This document shows, piece after piece, positions 7,033 through 15,896 of a stretch of DNA of 64,000 nucleotides. The stretch spans positions 186,001 through 250,000 of the forward strand of contig NZ_JAUDCO010000001.1 of assembly GCF_030373545.1 (NCBI RefSeq), given 5' to 3'. The notes under the pieces were generated by a model. That model saw only the letters and a program-made list of their open reading frames with translations, had not been told where the DNA came from and searched no databases. The stretch's first letter is position 1. Each line of letters starts with the position of its first letter. The position numbers were made by a program, and so were the translations under genes. This DNA comes from Collinsella tanakaei. Its GTDB lineage: Bacteria > Actinomycetota > Coriobacteriia > Coriobacteriales > Coriobacteriaceae.

Positions 7033-9369
7033 ATGGAATTCTTTGCCAGCTGCCCCGAGGGCTTCGAAGACGCGCTCGCCGACGAGCTGCACGCGCTCGG
7101 CGCGCGACAGGTCCGCAAGCTCAAGGGCCGCGTTGCCTTTGCGGGCGAGGCGCGCGACGCCCAGCGCGTGTGTCTGTGGTCCCGCCTGGCGAGCCGCGTG
7201 CTCGTCGTGCTCGCCCGTTTTGATTGCCGGGACGCCGACGAGCTCTACGACGGCATCTACGCCATGCCCTGGGAGGATATCCTCGCGCCGCGCGCCACCG
7301 TCGCCGTGTCGGCGCGCGGCACGAACGACCGTCTGCGCAACTCACACTACGTCGCGCTGCGGGTCAAAGACGCCCTGTGCGACCGCTTGGCCGACGAGGC
7401 CGGAACGCGCGCCGACGTGGACACCGCTCACCCCGACGCCCGCATCGCCGTCTCGCTGCGCGGAGAGCGGGTGAGTGTGCATCTTGACCTGTCCGGCGAG
7501 CCGCTGTTCCGCCGCGGTATCGACGCCGTGCACGGCGCGGAGCGCACGCGCGGGCTTCGGGCGGACTACGCGGCACTCGCCCTCATGCAGGCGGGCTGGA
7601 ACGAGCTGTGCGATGGCGCGGGCGCTACAGGCGATGCGGGCCAGGGCGCCGGCGCGCCGGTGCTTATCGACGCCAGCTGCGGCGACGCCGGCCTGTTGCT
7701 CGAGGCATCCGCCATGGCGGCTGGACGCGCGCCCGGGCTGCTGCGCGAGCGCTGGGGCTTTACCGCGTGGACGGGGCACGATGCCGCCGCCTGGCACGAG
7801 CTGGTCGATGAGGCCGATCGACGTGCCGAGCAGGGGGCTGACAGCCCGGCACGCATCCTGGCGACCGACATCGACGGCCAGGCGGCGGCGCTTGCGCGGC
7901 GCGCCCTCAAGCGCGCCGGCCTGACGCGCAACGTGATCTTCGTCCAACCCGACGTCGAGAAGATTATGCAGAAGCTTCCCCACCCCGCAGGTGATGCGGG
8001 GCGCGATGACCTGGCACCGAGCGCCGGCGCCATCGTGCTCAATGTGGCAGACGCCCCGTTCGGGCACATGAACCGCACGCTCGAGCTGGTCGAGGACCTC
8101 TACGGCACGCCGGAGCTCGCCTCCTTCCCCGTCGTCGCCCTCGCCCGCGACGGGCTCGTCGCCCGCGCGGTCGCAGGCGCGACGTCCCGCTCGGTTGACA
8201 TCCGGCTCGACAGCAAGCCCGCACGCATCGTCGCCTTCGCCCCTGCGCAGGATCGCGACACGGCGGGCGATGAAGGCCGCACGGGCTCCGCCCGGGCGAC
8301 CGTGGACGTAGGTGACGGCAAGCCGGTCGGCGTGCTCGTCCCCGAGTCCGATCAGTTTGCCGCCCGCCTGCGCAAGGTCGCCCGACAGCGGCGCAAATGG
8401 GCCAAGCGCACCGGTGTCACCTGCTACCGCGTCTACGACGCCGACCTGCCGGACTATTCCGCGGCCATCGACCTGTACGAGACCTGCGGCGACCGTCCGC
8501 AGCGCTGGATGGTCCTCGCCGAATACGCCGCGCCCCGTTCGGTAGACCCCGAGCTCGCCCAAGCGCGCCTGCTCGATATGCTCGCGATCGCCCCGCGCGT
8601 GCTCGACGTCGCACCCGAGCGCGTCATCGCCCGCTCGCGCACGCGCTCGCGCGGCGGCTCCCAGTACGCCCACGCAGGCGGCGCACGCACCGAGGCGCGC
8701 TCGGTGCGTGAGGGGGCGTCGCCCGAACACAGCGGCAGAGAAAACCTGCTCATACGCGAAGGGGGCCTGACGTTTGAGGTCGACTTCGAGAGCTATCTGG
8801 ACACCGGCATCTTCCTCGACCATCGCGTGACGCGCGACCTGGTGCGCCAACGCGCGCAGGGCTGCCGGCGCTTCCTCAACCTGTTTGCCTACACCGGCAC
8901 CGCGACCTGCTACGCGGCCGACGGAGGCGCACAGCAGACGACGACGGTGGACCTGTCGAACACCTACCTCGAGTGGGCGCGGCGCAACATGGCGCGCAAC
9001 GGCTTTACCGGCCCCGCGCACCGCTTCGTGCGCGCCGACGTGCTCACCTGGATCGATCGCGAAGTGCGCGCCGGGCACCGCTGGGACCTCATCTTCTGCG
9101 ACCCGCCGACGTTTTCCAACTCGTCCAAGATGGGGCAGCGCACCTGGGACGTGCAACGCGACCATGTCGAGCTGCTCTCTGCGCTCGCCCGCCTGCTCAC
9201 ACCCGGCGGATGTGCCATCTTCTCATGCAACCTGCGCACCTTTAAGCCGGATACCGCCGCGCTCGAGCGCGCGGAGGTTGCCCTCGAGGATATCAGCGCA
9301 CAGACCATACCCGAGGATTTCGCCCGCAATCCGCGCATCCATCGCTGCTACCTCGTGCGTGCGCGCTGA
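7033..9369 (+). CDS. rlmKL: Bifunctional 23S rRNA methyltransferase RlmKL; RlmL half degenerate
   Basis: The 778-residue protein has the RlmL/RlmK architecture: a THUMP domain (about 50-160), an RlmL-type methyltransferase (about 165-400) and a C-terminal RlmK-type methyltransferase (about 560-778). Family members methylate G2445 (N2) and G2069 (N7) of 23S rRNA by E. coli numbering. The RlmK half keeps its DPPTFSNS motif (Asp690) and a FAYTGT SAM motif. The RlmL half aligns well around RAPGLLRERWGF, but its SAM motif reads DASCGDAG (residues 213-220) where relatives have DPMCGSGT. Its catalytic NPPYG motif is replaced by ADAPFG (339-344). So I expect RlmK activity, and possibly no RlmL activity. 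The start ATG follows GAGAGGTC. Confidence 0.85.
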   Translation: MEFFASCPEGFEDALADELHALGARQVRKLKGRVAFAGEARDAQRVCLWSRLASRVLVVLARFDCRDADELYDGIYAMPWEDILAPRATVAVSARGTNDRLRNSHYVALRVKDALCDRLADEAGTRADVDTAHPDARIAVSLRGERVSVHLDLSGEPLFRRGIDAVHGAERTRGLRADYAALALMQAGWNELCDGAGATGDAGQGAGAPVLIDASCGDAGLLLEASAMAAGRAPGLLRERWGFTAWTGHDAAAWHELVDEADRRAEQGADSPARILATDIDGQAAALARRALKRAGLTRNVIFVQPDVEKIMQKLPHPAGDAGRDDLAPSAGAIVLNVADAPFGHMNRTLELVEDLYGTPELASFPVVALARDGLVARAVAGATSRSVDIRLDSKPARIVAFAPAQDRDTAGDEGRTGSARATVDVGDGKPVGVLVPESDQFAARLRKVARQRRKWAKRTGVTCYRVYDADLPDYSAAIDLYETCGDRPQRWMVLAEYAAPRSVDPELAQARLLDMLAIAPRVLDVAPERVIARSRTRSRGGSQYAHAGGARTEARSVREGASPEHSGRENLLIREGGLTFEVDFESYLDTGIFLDHRVTRDLVRQRAQGCRRFLNLFAYTGTATCYAADGGAQQTTTVDLSNTYLEWARRNMARNGFTGPAHRFVRADVLTWIDREVRAGHRWDLIFCDPPTFSNSSKMGQRTWDVQRDHVELLSALARLLTPGGCAIFSCNLRTFKPDTAALERAEVALEDISAQTIPEDFARNPRIHRCYLVRAR

Positions 9370-9401
9370 TTGTGGCCCACCTGAGCGGACGACAGAAAGC
9401 A

Positions 9402-9577
9402 GCGACAAGGAAAGCGGCCCTCAGGGCGATAAGGCGCCGACAAGAAGGATGGCGGCCCAGAGCGAGAAGGCGATGACAGCGGAACCCGATGAGGGGACAT
9501 CGGTGGAGCAGCTGAACAAGAGACGCGCCGCGCGTCAGGCCTTGTCGCCATGTTCGGGCGGCCGCTTCCTGTTGTCG
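9402..9577. repeat. Imperfect inverted repeat upstream of kup
   Basis: GCGACAAGG followed by AAAGCGGCC (9402-9419) is mirrored by GGCCGCTTCCTGTTGTCG (9560-9577), enclosing about 140 bases. Additional copies of GACAAG and CTTGTCG occur inside (for example 9453-9458 and 9541-9547). The heptamer is the one that bounds the P3 units elsewhere, so this may be a decayed element of the same kind. The gap 9370-9685 otherwise holds only the kup promoter. Confidence 0.4.
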
Positions 9578-9614
9578 TGCACCTGTCAGCCGAAGCAACC
9601 CCCCCTCACGACCA

Positions 9615-9643
9615 TTGCATCCAAGGGCAAAGCCTTAGATAAT
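9615..9643 (+). promoter_or_regulatory. Promoter of kup
   Basis: TTGCAT (9615-9620), a 17-base spacer and GATAAT (9638-9643) give a good sigma-A-type promoter with an expected transcript start near 9650. The leader would be about 36 bases. I looked for a cyclic-di-AMP (ydaO) riboswitch, which often controls K+ transporters, and saw none. Confidence 0.55.
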
Positions 9644-9685
9644 TACCTCTTAACCTGTCAGTCGAATCGGGAGGATACGTCCACC

Positions 9686-11734
9686 ATGAAAGATTCCGCC
9701 CAAGCCGTAGCCGGGGATACTTCCTCGTCATCGCACTCTTCGGGCAACATCCCCATCAGCATCGGAGCGATGCTCGTCACCCTCGGCGTGGTGTACGGCG
9801 ACATCGGAACGTCGCCCATGTACGTCACCAAGGCGCTGCTCGCCGGAAACGGCGGCATCATGTCCGTCAACGAGGAGTTCATCCTCGGCGCGCTCTCGCT
9901 CGTCATCTGGACGGTCACGCTGCTGACCACGGTCAAGTACGTGCTCATCTCGCTGCGCGCCGACAACCACGGCGAAGGCGGCATCTTCGCGCTCTACAGC
10001 ATCGTGCGCCGCGGCGCCAAGTGGCTCATCATCCCCGCCATGCTCGGCGGCTCCGCGCTGCTGGCCGACGGCGTCCTCACCCCTGCGGTGACGATCACCA
10101 CCGCCATCGAGGGCTTGCGCACCATCCCCGAGGTCCATGCGATCATGGGCGATAACCAGACCAACGTCGTCGTCATCACCCTCATCATCGTGTGCCTCCT
10201 GTTCTTGGTGCAGCGCGCCGGCACGTCCAAGATCGGCCGTGCGTTCGGCCCGGTCATGACGTTTTGGTTCCTGTTCCTCGGCGTGTCCGGCCTGCTCCAC
10301 GTGCTGGGCAACCCCGTGGTCATCAAGGCATTCAACCCCATCCGCGGCATCATGTTCCTGTTCTCGCCCAACAACCACGCAGGCATCATGATCCTCGGCA
10401 GCTGCTTCCTGGCCACCACCGGCGCCGAGGCCCTCTACTCCGACATGGGTCACGTCGGCCGCGGCAACATCTACGCCACCTGGCCGTTCGTCAAGATCTG
10501 CCTGGTCCTGTCCTACCTGGGCCAGGGCGCGTGGCTGCTCGCCAACGCCGGCAACGCCGACCTGCTGAGCATCGAGGACCTGAACCCGTTCTTCCAGATG
10601 CTGCCCGATGTCATCCGTCCCTTCGGCGTCGTGCTGTCCACCTGCGCGGCCATCATCGCGTCTCAGGCCCTCATCACCGGCGCCTTCTCGCTGGTGTCCG
10701 AGGCCAGCCGCCTCGACCTCATGCCGCACATGCAGGTGTTCTACCCCGCCGAGACCCGCGGCCAGCTCTACATCCCCATGGTCAACTACGTCATGTGGGC
10801 GGGCTGCATCATCGTCGTGCTGCTGTTCCAGTCCTCCGCGCACATGGAGGCCGCCTACGGTCTGGCCATCACCATCACGATGCTGTGCACGACGCTGCTT
10901 CTGTTCTACTTCCTGCACGTCATCCGCAAGGTCAAGCTCACCCCGTGGATCTTCGTGGTGTTCTTCGTCGCGCTCGAGGGCTTCTTCTTCATCTCGTCGC
11001 TCACCAAGTTCTTCCACGGCGGCTACTTCACCATCATCCTGGCCCTGCTCATCGCCAGCATCATGGTGAGCTGGTACTACGGCAGCGCCGTCGAGCGCCG
11101 TCAGGCCAACCTGCTGCCCGTGCGCGACTACCTCGCCCAGCTCGATCGCCTGCGCCACGACTCCACCTACGACAAGCTCTGCGACAACCTGGTCTACCTC
11201 ACCAACAACGGGCGCACCAACTACCTGGATCGCGACATCCTGTACTCGATCTTTGACAAGCATCCCAAGCGCGCCAACGCCTACTGGTTCGTCAACGTCA
11301 AGGTTACCGACCAGCCGCACACGTTTGAGTACTCGGTGGAGAACTTCGGGACCGACTACGTCTTCCGTGTCCACCTGTATCTGGGCTACAAGGTCAACCA
11401 GCGCGTCAACGCCTATCTGCGCCAGATCGTCGGCGAGCTGTCTGCCTCCGGCGAGCTGCCCCCGCAGCGCAGCGACTACTCCGTCTATAAGACGCCGGGC
11501 CCCATCGGCTCGTTCCGCTTCTGCATGGTGTACAAGACGCTGGCGCCCGAGTCCGATGTCGACCCGCGCGAGCGCTCCGCCATCGCCCTCAAGTACGCGA
11601 TCCGTCGTCACGCCGGCTCGCCGGTCCAGTGGTACGGCCTGGAGAACTCCAACGTCATCTACGAGTACGTGCCGCTGTTCACCAAGTTCAAGGCTGTCGA
11701 CCATCTGACGCGCATCTACCCGAACACGAAGTAG
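9686..11734 (+). CDS. kup: KUP family potassium uptake protein
   Basis: A 682-residue K+ transporter of the KUP/HAK/KT family, expected to import K+ with H+. The family signature GVVYGDIGTSPMYV is at about residues 33-46. About twelve hydrophobic segments cover residues 20-470, and a soluble C-terminal domain of about 200 residues follows (ends VDHLTRIYPNTK), all as in the family. The ATG at 9686 follows GGGAGGAT. The open frame continues far upstream through rlmKL only by chance. It stands alone between its own promoter and a terminator. Confidence 0.92.
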   Translation: MKDSAQAVAGDTSSSSHSSGNIPISIGAMLVTLGVVYGDIGTSPMYVTKALLAGNGGIMSVNEEFILGALSLVIWTVTLLTTVKYVLISLRADNHGEGGIFALYSIVRRGAKWLIIPAMLGGSALLADGVLTPAVTITTAIEGLRTIPEVHAIMGDNQTNVVVITLIIVCLLFLVQRAGTSKIGRAFGPVMTFWFLFLGVSGLLHVLGNPVVIKAFNPIRGIMFLFSPNNHAGIMILGSCFLATTGAEALYSDMGHVGRGNIYATWPFVKICLVLSYLGQGAWLLANAGNADLLSIEDLNPFFQMLPDVIRPFGVVLSTCAAIIASQALITGAFSLVSEASRLDLMPHMQVFYPAETRGQLYIPMVNYVMWAGCIIVVLLFQSSAHMEAAYGLAITITMLCTTLLLFYFLHVIRKVKLTPWIFVVFFVALEGFFFISSLTKFFHGGYFTIILALLIASIMVSWYYGSAVERRQANLLPVRDYLAQLDRLRHDSTYDKLCDNLVYLTNNGRTNYLDRDILYSIFDKHPKRANAYWFVNVKVTDQPHTFEYSVENFGTDYVFRVHLYLGYKVNQRVNAYLRQIVGELSASGELPPQRSDYSVYKTPGPIGSFRFCMVYKTLAPESDVDPRERSAIALKYAIRRHAGSPVQWYGLENSNVIYEYVPLFTKFKAVDHLTRIYPNTK

Positions 11735-11756
11735 CGCACCGCATATCGTCGAGTAA

Positions 11757-11794
11757 ACCCGCCGTCCCGGAAGTCACCGGGGCGGCAGGTTTTT
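11757..11794 (+). terminator. Rho-independent terminator of kup
   Basis: A GC-rich stem (CCGCCGTCCCGG with CCGGGGCGGC, one mismatch and wobble) with a six-base loop is followed by TTTTT, 22 bases after the kup stop. Confidence 0.85.
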
Positions 11795-11809
11795 CGTTTG
11801 CAGCGGCAT

Positions 11810-11913
11810 GGGAAAATAGGGACAGGCACCTTTTTTCCCAATGGCTACCGGCAAGATGGTAATGAGCACAAACATGTCGTCATCGGGAAAAGGGCGACTG
11901 TCCCTATTTTCCC
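11810..11913. repeat. Palindromic element, P4 head module carrying a P3-like unit
   Basis: A perfect 16-base inverted repeat, GGGAAAATAGGGACAG (11810-11825) and its complement (11898-11913), encloses 72 bases. Inside, 11849-11879 is a 31-base stretch, starting CGGCAAGATGGT and ending CACAAACATGTCG, that aligns with the P3 unit at 30681-30711. The same order (P4 head, CACC-TTT-CCC, then P3 unit) recurs at 43788-43858. The element lies between converging genes kup and the nitroreductase gene. Confidence 0.75.
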
Positions 11914-11921
11914 TCGTCGCT

Positions 11922-12710
11922 CTACCAGTTCTTGAGCCACAGCTCCATGGAGCGCCCCATCTCGGCCATGAAATCCGAGGTGTGCTTGCGCTCGTAGATG
12001 TCGAGCACGCGCTCGCCCGCCGTCTTCGCATGCGGGCGGAACATCGCGTCCATCTCGGCCACCTGCGCGTCGAGCGTCGCGGCGTCGGCGCGGCGATAGC
12101 GCTCGGGCATGACCAGGTTCACGGTAGGATGCGGCGTCGCGGGACGCTCCTTTGCCGGGACGCCCAGGATGAGCATGGACAGGGGAACCGTGTGCTCCGG
12201 CAGGTCGAGCAGGTCGCGCACCGCCTCGGCATTCTCCACGATGTCGCCGATATAGCAGCTGCCCAGGCCGACCGCCTCTGCGGCGATCACCGCATTTTGC
12301 GCCGCGATCACTGCGTCCTGCGCCGCGATGGCAAACTCGCCAAGACCCGGCGTGCGGCGGGGCTGCCTGCCGGTGCGCGCAACGTAGTCCTCATCGAAGC
12401 AGCCCACATGCTCGAACAGGTCGATCCACTTGCAGTAGTCGACCACGAACACGAGCGCCCAGGGGGCCTGCGCGATCATCGGCTGGTTGTCGCACAGGAC
12501 CGCCAAGCGGTCGCGCGTCGCCTGTTCGCGCACGTCGATGATGGAGTACATCATCATCGCGCCCGCCGACGGGGCGCGCGTCGCCGCATGGAGCACCGCT
12601 TCGCGCTGTGTTGCGCTCACCTCAACGCCGTCGGCGAACCGCCGCGTGGAACTCCGCTGATCGATAAGCCGAAGCGTCGCGTTCTCCTGTATCGCCGCTG
12701 TGTTGTCCAT
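11922..12710 (-). CDS. Nitroreductase family protein
   Basis: A 262-residue FMN-dependent nitroreductase-fold protein. It carries the N-terminal RSSTRRF motif that binds the FMN phosphate, at about residues 18-24. The central EAVGLGSCYIGDI segment and a C-terminal region are typical of the NfsA/FRase-like clade. Such enzymes reduce nitro-compounds, quinones or flavins with NAD(P)H; the physiological substrate is unclear. The ATG at 12710 follows GGTGGGA. It is monocistronic and diverges from the LtaS-like gene across 182 bases. Confidence 0.87.
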   Translation of the reverse strand: MDNTAAIQENATLRLIDQRSSTRRFADGVEVSATQREAVLHAATRAPSAGAMMMYSIIDVREQATRDRLAVLCDNQPMIAQAPWALVFVVDYCKWIDLFEHVGCFDEDYVARTGRQPRRTPGLGEFAIAAQDAVIAAQNAVIAAEAVGLGSCYIGDIVENAEAVRDLLDLPEHTVPLSMLILGVPAKERPATPHPTVNLVMPERYRRADAATLDAQVAEMDAMFRPHAKTAGERVLDIYERKHTSDFMAEMGRSMELWLKNW

Positions 12711-12892
12711 GGCTTCCCACCATTCTTAGGATTCTTGGAATTTTGCTCAGATGCCCTGCTTATTGACGGATTCTCGACAATCGCACGGTACCATATCGTT
12801 CGCACTGTCAAGCACCTGTCAGCTTTTGTTAAGGATACATCCAGCCGCCCTCGGCACCACCGTGCAGCCGACGCGGCAAGAGGAGTTCATCG

Positions 12893-15097
12893 ATGCTCGT
12901 CACCATCATCACCTGCGCGGGCCTTGTCGCCACGCTGCTGATCGGCGCCCGCGCGCAGCACGCGTCGCGCGCCGCAGGCTCCCCGCTTGCACCCGCCACG
13001 ATTGCCTGGGGCGTCATCTTCGCCCTGTTCCAGCTGTTCATCGTCGTGTGGTCCGGCATCGGGCTGGTCGAGAACGAGCCCGCCTCCGCCATCGTGTTCA
13101 ACATCGTGACGTGCGCCTGCGCGTACGCGAGCTTCCATCGGCCCACCCTGCAGGAGCGCATCCGCGCACTCGCGGGCCCGCAGGGCACCTTCCCCCACCC
13201 CGTCGTGGCGACGGTCATCGCGCTCGTGCTTGCCGGCATCTTCGCCACGCTCGGCCTCGAGGTGCCGTCCAACCACAACCTGCTGTGGATGTACCCGCTG
13301 TGCCTGCTGCTCGAGATCTCACTCGTTACCGCCCTGCTCGCCGGCACCTTCTTCTTGCTGCAGCGCCGCGCCGGCCTTGCCGGCATCTTCGCGTTCGCCC
13401 TTTTCCTCGTGGGCATCGCGGAGTACTTCGTCATCACCTTCAAGTCCATGCCGATCACCCCGGGCGACCTTACCGCCATCTCCACGGCGGCCGCGGTTGC
13501 CGGCACCGGCTACACCTATACGCTATCGGCCTACTGCCTGGTGGGCATGGCGCTTATGGGCATCTCCCTGGTCTGCCTGCAGACCGCGGCCCTCATCTGC
13601 CCCGAGGCCGCGCGCCACGGCCGCCGTGCGCTCGTGACCAACCTGGTCGTCGCCCTCGTGTGCCTCGGCGGCCTGACCGCGCACGTGACGCTCATCGACT
13701 ACTACCACACCCTTACCATCCAGGTGTACACGTGGCGCCCGCTCGAGAGCTATTACCGTCAGGGCTTCCTGCCGGCCTTCATCTCGGGCGCGCAGACCAT
13801 CAAGCCGCCGCGTCCCGACGACTACTCCACCGAGGACGCCGAGGCACTGATCGCGGACTATGTCGATCGCTACGACGCGGGCGCCGGCACCTCCGACGAG
13901 CGCACCGCCGCGGCCGCGCAGTTTGACGAGGAGCAGCCCACCGTCATCGCCATCATGAACGAGACGTTCTCCGATCTGTCCATCTACCAGCAGATGCACG
14001 CGAACTATGAGGGCCCCGAGTACTTCAAGAGCATCTCGGACTGCGTGTCGCGCGGCCGCCTGTACGTCTCGGCCTACGGCGGCGGCACCGCCAACACCGA
14101 GTTCGAGTTCCTCACCGGCAACTCCATGGCCAACCTCGGCTCCGGCGTATACCCCTACACCATCTACAACCTTATGGACACCGAGAACCTCGCTGCGCAG
14201 TTCAAGAGCCTGGGCTACGACACGACCGCCATGCACCCTAACCACGCCACCAACTGGAACCGCGAGAACGTCTACGAGGACTTCGGCTTCGACCAGTTCC
14301 TCGCCATCGAGGATTTCCAGGACGCCGAGACCCTGCGCGGCATGGTGACGGACCGCGCCACCTACGACAAGATCCTCGATCTGCTCGATGAGAACGAGAA
14401 CCCGCAGTTCATCTTCGACGTGACGATGCAGAACCACTCCGGCTACAACACCGGGCTCGTCCCCGCCGACAAGCAGCTCAACCTGTCCATCGACGGCATG
14501 TACGACGGCGAGGTCAACGAGTACGTGTCGCTCATCCAGGAGTCCGACCGCGCGCTCGAGTACTTCATCGACCAGCTGAGCCAACTCGACCGCAAGGTGG
14601 TCGTGGTGTTCTTCGGCGACCACCAGCCGTTCTTCCCGTCGACCTACAACGACCTGTGGTTTACCGACGATGACCCGGCGGCCCACCAGATGCGCCTGTG
14701 GCAGACCGACTACATCATCTGGGCCAACTACGACGTCGCCGGCAACGACCAGGTAAGCGAGGTCGACGACCTGTCGACCAACTACCTGGCAGCCGAGCTC
14801 ATGAACCTCATCGGCGCGCCGATGAGCGACTACCAGAAGGCCCAGATCGTGCTGCGTGAGGCCATGCCCGCGATCAACTCCTCCGGCTACGAGGACGCCG
14901 CCGGCACCTGGTTCCTCACGGGCAGCGTGTCCGACGATGAAGACACGAGCCCCGTCGAGCAGGCGCGGGCCGACTATGCCGTCATGCAGTACTACGAGAT
15001 GTTCTACGACGGCAAGGAGATCTACACCAAGCGGTACCAGTCGGCGGCCAACGAGACGGATCCCAACCTGACACCGGGCACCACCAAGATCAAGTAA
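12893..15097 (+). CDS. LtaS-like membrane sulfatase (phosphoglycerol transferase family)
   Basis: The 734-residue protein has about seven membrane segments in residues 1-275, then an extracytoplasmic alkaline-phosphatase/sulfatase domain. The catalytic Thr is Thr358 in NETFSD, and a metal-binding GDH motif is at Asp576-His577 (FFGDHQPF). MQNHSGYN is another family block. LtaS-type enzymes polymerise glycerol phosphate onto glycolipid anchors (lipoteichoic acid); related enzymes decorate other envelope glycans. The extra N-terminal helices and the long C-terminal tail (about 60 residues after the catalytic domain) differ from classical LtaS, so the exact polymer is uncertain. The ATG follows AAGAGGAG. 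It is probably monocistronic. Confidence 0.87.
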   Translation: MLVTIITCAGLVATLLIGARAQHASRAAGSPLAPATIAWGVIFALFQLFIVVWSGIGLVENEPASAIVFNIVTCACAYASFHRPTLQERIRALAGPQGTFPHPVVATVIALVLAGIFATLGLEVPSNHNLLWMYPLCLLLEISLVTALLAGTFFLLQRRAGLAGIFAFALFLVGIAEYFVITFKSMPITPGDLTAISTAAAVAGTGYTYTLSAYCLVGMALMGISLVCLQTAALICPEAARHGRRALVTNLVVALVCLGGLTAHVTLIDYYHTLTIQVYTWRPLESYYRQGFLPAFISGAQTIKPPRPDDYSTEDAEALIADYVDRYDAGAGTSDERTAAAAQFDEEQPTVIAIMNETFSDLSIYQQMHANYEGPEYFKSISDCVSRGRLYVSAYGGGTANTEFEFLTGNSMANLGSGVYPYTIYNLMDTENLAAQFKSLGYDTTAMHPNHATNWNRENVYEDFGFDQFLAIEDFQDAETLRGMVTDRATYDKILDLLDENENPQFIFDVTMQNHSGYNTGLVPADKQLNLSIDGMYDGEVNEYVSLIQESDRALEYFIDQLSQLDRKVVVVFFGDHQPFFPSTYNDLWFTDDDPAAHQMRLWQTDYIIWANYDVAGNDQVSEVDDLSTNYLAAELMNLIGAPMSDYQKAQIVLREAMPAINSSGYEDAAGTWFLTGSVSDDEDTSPVEQARADYAVMQYYEMFYDGKEIYTKRYQSAANETDPNLTPGTTKIK

Positions 15098-15165
15098 GGC
15101 AAAACGGGGCGGAGCGGACGGGCCGCTTCGCCCCGATGCGTGGGAGCCGCAACCAAAGCGGCTCA

Positions 15166-15213
15166 AAAAGAGGGCAGGTTACCTTCAGCGCGAACGGTAA
15201 CCTGCCCTCTTTT
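15166..15213. terminator. Bidirectional terminator between convergent genes
   Basis: An almost perfect 18-base-pair stem built on AGAGGGCAGGTTACC and its complement has a 12-base loop and is flanked by A5 and T4. It serves the LtaS-like gene on one strand and the flavodoxin gene, which ends at 15217, on the other. Confidence 0.9.
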
Positions 15214-15216
15214 GCG

Positions 15217-15762
15217 CTAGAGCGCGGCGCGGGCCGCGGCGACGATAGCCGCCAGATCGGCATCGTCAGGGTGGCTCTCCGCGGCGTGGAAGTTGTCGAT
15301 CATCGACATGATGCGCGCGTCGCCCGGCTTCTCGGCAAGCATCGCCTCGTAGCGCGCGAGCACCCCGCCGCCCATGCGCCCCTGGCACATGGCTCCGCCC
15401 AGATAGACGGCGTCGGCGGGCAGCTTGGCGCGCACCGACGACAGGATGCGGTCGAAGTAGGCCGCCTCGCCGCCGAAGCCCGCCGTTCCGAACAGGAACA
15501 CGCACTTGCCCGACAGCCCGGCCAAAACCTCGGCCACCTCATCGGTGCACGACCCTTTGTCGCACCAAAAGCCAACGAGAACCGTATCGGCGGCCTCGGT
15601 GAGCACCGACGCGCGCTTGACCGACTCCGGCGTGACCTGAATCGATGTCACCTGCGCCCCGTCGGCAGCGAGCGCGCGCTCGAGGGCCTCCGCGACCGTG
15701 CGCGTGTTGCCGCTGTTGCTGTTATAGGCGATGGCGATAGCTTTGCGAGCGGTATCGTTCAT
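15217..15762 (-). CDS. Flavodoxin family protein
   Basis: A 181-residue flavodoxin-fold protein. The FMN phosphate loop SNSGNTRTVAEAL is at about residues 15-27, and a central VGFWCDKGSCTDEVAEVL block and LFGTAGFGG follow. The family transfers electrons or acts as an FMN reductase partner. This subgroup is common in anaerobic gut bacteria, often of unknown partner. No adjacent redox gene identifies the partner here. It lies between the terminator and the PTS gene and is read on its own. Confidence 0.85.
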   Translation of the reverse strand: MNDTARKAIAIAYNSNSGNTRTVAEALERALAADGAQVTSIQVTPESVKRASVLTEAADTVLVGFWCDKGSCTDEVAEVLAGLSGKCVFLFGTAGFGGEAAYFDRILSSVRAKLPADAVYLGGAMCQGRMGGGVLARYEAMLAEKPGDARIMSMIDNFHAAESHPDDADLAAIVAAARAAL

Positions 15763-15829
15763 GGTGTGCTCCCATCTTCTTCGGCATCAAAGCACCCCTG
15801 TTGTACCCACTTTGCCGACAACAAAGGAG

Positions 15830-15870
15830 CAGGCGCGCCCCGCCGACATCGTGTCGACAAAACGCGCCTG
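15830..15870 (-). terminator. Nested hairpin downstream of the PTS gene
   Basis: CAGGCGCG (15830-15837) pairs with CGCGCCTG (15863-15870), and an inner CGACA-TCG-TGTCG hairpin sits at 15844-15856. It lies 27 bases beyond the PTS stop on the minus strand. There is no clear T-run, so terminator function is a guess. Confidence 0.4.
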
Positions 15871-15896
15871 TCCCTCGCCGTAACGGGACCCTGCCG

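Noticed and set aside
9370-9685. Possible cyclic-di-AMP riboswitch upstream of kup
   Set aside because: The conserved ydaO core segments are not visible, and the likely promoter leaves only a 36-base leader.
12751-13926. 391-codon plus-strand frame overlapping the LtaS-like gene
   Set aside because: Arg/His/Pro-rich shadow in another frame of the LtaS-like coding sequence.
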